NCBI GenBank assembly: GCA_037179515.1
Contig: JAXCGZ010015128.1
Location: 120,001-184,000, forward strand
Source: Halocaridina rubra
Taxonomy: Eukaryota > Arthropoda > Malacostraca > Decapoda > Atyidae
Length of the DNA stretch: 64,000 bases
Reading direction: 5' to 3'
Shown here: positions 62,726 through 64,000 of the stretch, piece by piece
How positions within the stretch are numbered: the stretch's first letter is position 1
Layout of the letters: every line of letters begins with the position of its first letter
Translations under genes and position numbers: made by a program
Notes under the pieces: generated by a model
What the model was told of the DNA's origin: nothing
Seen by the model: the letters and a program-made list of their open reading frames with translations, nothing else
The model's database searches: none

Positions 62726-63075
62726 GCACAAGAACATATATTTCAACGCTCCACCTAAATACAGAGTGCTCTGTACATCTTTAGAACACATTTATGCTTT
62801 ATGTGTAATAAATCAGGGACCCCCTGTACTATCATTAACTATTGATGATTCTTATCTTTGTAATGGAATAAATCCGAATTCATGCAAAGTATCAGTTTTT
62901 GACTGGAGAATACTTAGATAATGGGTTAATACAGTTTTTGGTGAAACAATGCATTTTGATATGCCATTTGCTGTTATTGACCATCATTTATGACAACAGT
63001 AGCAAGATAGAAAAATTTACTTAAGGGAAATTTTAATTAAAGCTTTCCATGTGATATTCAATAATGTAATAAGTT
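62726..63075. other. Pins intron sequence without recognised features
   Basis: AT-rich spacer between the LINE and the SINE. A 69-codon plus-strand frame (62712-62921) overlaps the LINE border and has no recognised motif. Confidence 0.45.
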
Positions 63076-63372
63076 GGCCCATGGCACCAATCGCCCGTTG
63101 TGATACTACAACTGAAGGGTCTTGTGGACTTAAATAGGACTGTCTAGGAGAGTTCGATGTTAAGTCTTCCTTCAGTTACGGTTCTCTTTCTATGCCTAAA
63201 TCAACACCGAATATTCTTGGATATTCATTACACATGTCTTATTATCCCTTCACATTTGACATGTCACAATACTCCCCATCTCTGTTTCTCTTTATGTTTT
63301 CTTCGTGCCCAGGCTTGATGAGGGTAGATTATTTATTTTTGCCTGTCCTGGTGTCACAATCATAAAAAAAAA
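63076..63372 (+). mobile_element. SINE with LINE-type 3' tail, copy 3 (best preserved)
   Basis: Head CCCATGGCACCAATCGCCC, GTTGTGATACTACAACTGAAG, palindrome GAATATTCTTGGATATTC, then TTCTTCGTGCCCAGGCTTG + ATGAGGG, GCCTGTCCTGGTGTCACAAT + CATAA and an A run. The last ~75 bases match the 3' ends of the Jockey-like LINE copies; the first ~200 do not. Lies in the Pins intron, about 65 bases from the donor of exon 63636-63437. Confidence 0.82.
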
Positions 63373-63436
63373 AATAAAAAAAAAATCGTACATTTAAAAG
63401 CATTTCATAAAAACACTAATTTCCTCTAGTACATAC

Positions 63437-63636
63437 CTGACACCTCATAAGCATATCAAAGAAGTTATCATCGGGAAGTGAAGTGGAATCATTTGTGGCC
63501 ACAGACAGCCGCTGGAGTATAGCGTGTTGGTTGTTTAACCCAGGTAACTGTGGTAATGATGCTCTCTGTTCATCCATTCTCCTACTCTGCATTCCAGCAA
63601 TACTCTCCATGAGCTCTTCAAGGTGACCACAATTAT
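63437..63636 (-). CDS. pins: Pins/LGN (GPSM2) penultimate exon, GoLoco motifs
   Basis: Minus-strand internal exon: acceptor ATCATTTTCAG ends at 63637; donor TGTCAG|GTATGT at 63437/63436. It begins with two bases of a split codon and ends in phase 0, fitting exon 48305. It encodes CGHLEELMESIAGMQSRRMD followed by EQR, a GoLoco motif with its Gln-Arg pair. A linker (LPQLPGLNNQHAILQ...) follows, then the front half of the next GoLoco, LPDDNFFDMLMRCQ, completed 15 kb away by GSRIEDQR. Upstream TPR exons lie outside the window. Reading past the donor gives only VCTRGN and a stop. Confidence 0.92.
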
Positions 63637-64000
63637 CTGAAAATGATTAAATGAGCATACAGTACAATGTAGCAATTAACTAAAATATTGTGTAAATTAC
63701 CACTATTATCATAGAAATACTCTCAACAGAAAGAATCAATTGCTATAAAAAGGTAAAATTCACGCAAGAGCATATTACAAAACAGGATCAAAATAAATCC
63801 CTAACATTAGAAAAAATTCTTCAAACATTACCTACAAGTATAATTTCTTCAATATTTTATATGAAAAATATCACATAATTCTACCTACTGAAGGAGTACA
63901 GTTATTCTACTGCCATATCCCAGAGCTATTATATATAATACCAATAACTTCAAGGTTAAAATGTTCATTTAGATCTGCATTAACTTTGATCTCATATGCT
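63637..64000. other. Pins intron sequence at the window edge
   Basis: AT-rich; no exon or repeat recognised. Confidence 0.5.

Overview
The window looks like decapod (or other malacostracan) crustacean nuclear DNA. It is AT-rich, carries very long dinucleotide microsatellites, is packed with non-LTR retrotransposons and pogo/Tigger-type DNA transposons, and its three host genes are broken into short exons with canonical GT/AG junctions. The taxon is inferred from repeat style and protein resemblance; no search was possible.

Host genes. (1) Minus strand, 804-6478: the last three exons of an FkbM-type methyltransferase-domain protein like the arthropod 'Star-like' family; its 5' exons were not found. 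(2) Plus strand, 20088-26586: the last five exons of the zinc transporter ZIP13 (SLC39A13), with both zinc-site transmembrane motifs; the N-terminal exon(s) were not found. (3) Minus strand, 63636-48021: the last two exons of Pins/LGN (GPSM2), carrying GoLoco motifs; one motif is split by a 15-kb intron. In all three genes the phases of the observed exons fit exactly.

Repeat layout. 2-6.3 kb: a 32-bp minisatellite with a ~190-bp higher-order period, split by a 3.3-kb degenerate LINE. 7-18.5 kb: one (CA)n locus that received serial same-strand insertions of a CR1/L2-like LINE. It includes a nearly intact copy with an 862-codon endonuclease/RT frame and a 1.58-kb unit amplified in tandem. 20-26 kb: ZIP13 introns with a fold-back element, a TA-flanked MITE and RTE-like fragments. 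27.8-30.6 kb: a second LINE type (L2-like) with a trinucleotide expansion in its coding region. 30.6-48 kb: AT-rich DNA with tRNA-derived SINEs, a tandem tRNA-like satellite and Tigger-like relics. 48.7-56 kb: Tigger elements nested in one another and edged by (AT)n. 53.7-63.4 kb: copies of a SINE that shares its 3' tail with the degenerate LINE family, plus two more copies of that LINE.

The strongest candidates for something undescribed are the CR1/L2-like LINE that appears to insert into (CA)n microsatellites (with a conserved 3' hairpin and 14-bp terminal repeats), the SINE/LINE tail-sharing pair, and the Tigger-in-Tigger nest. No bacterial-style operon, CRISPR array or rRNA gene was seen.
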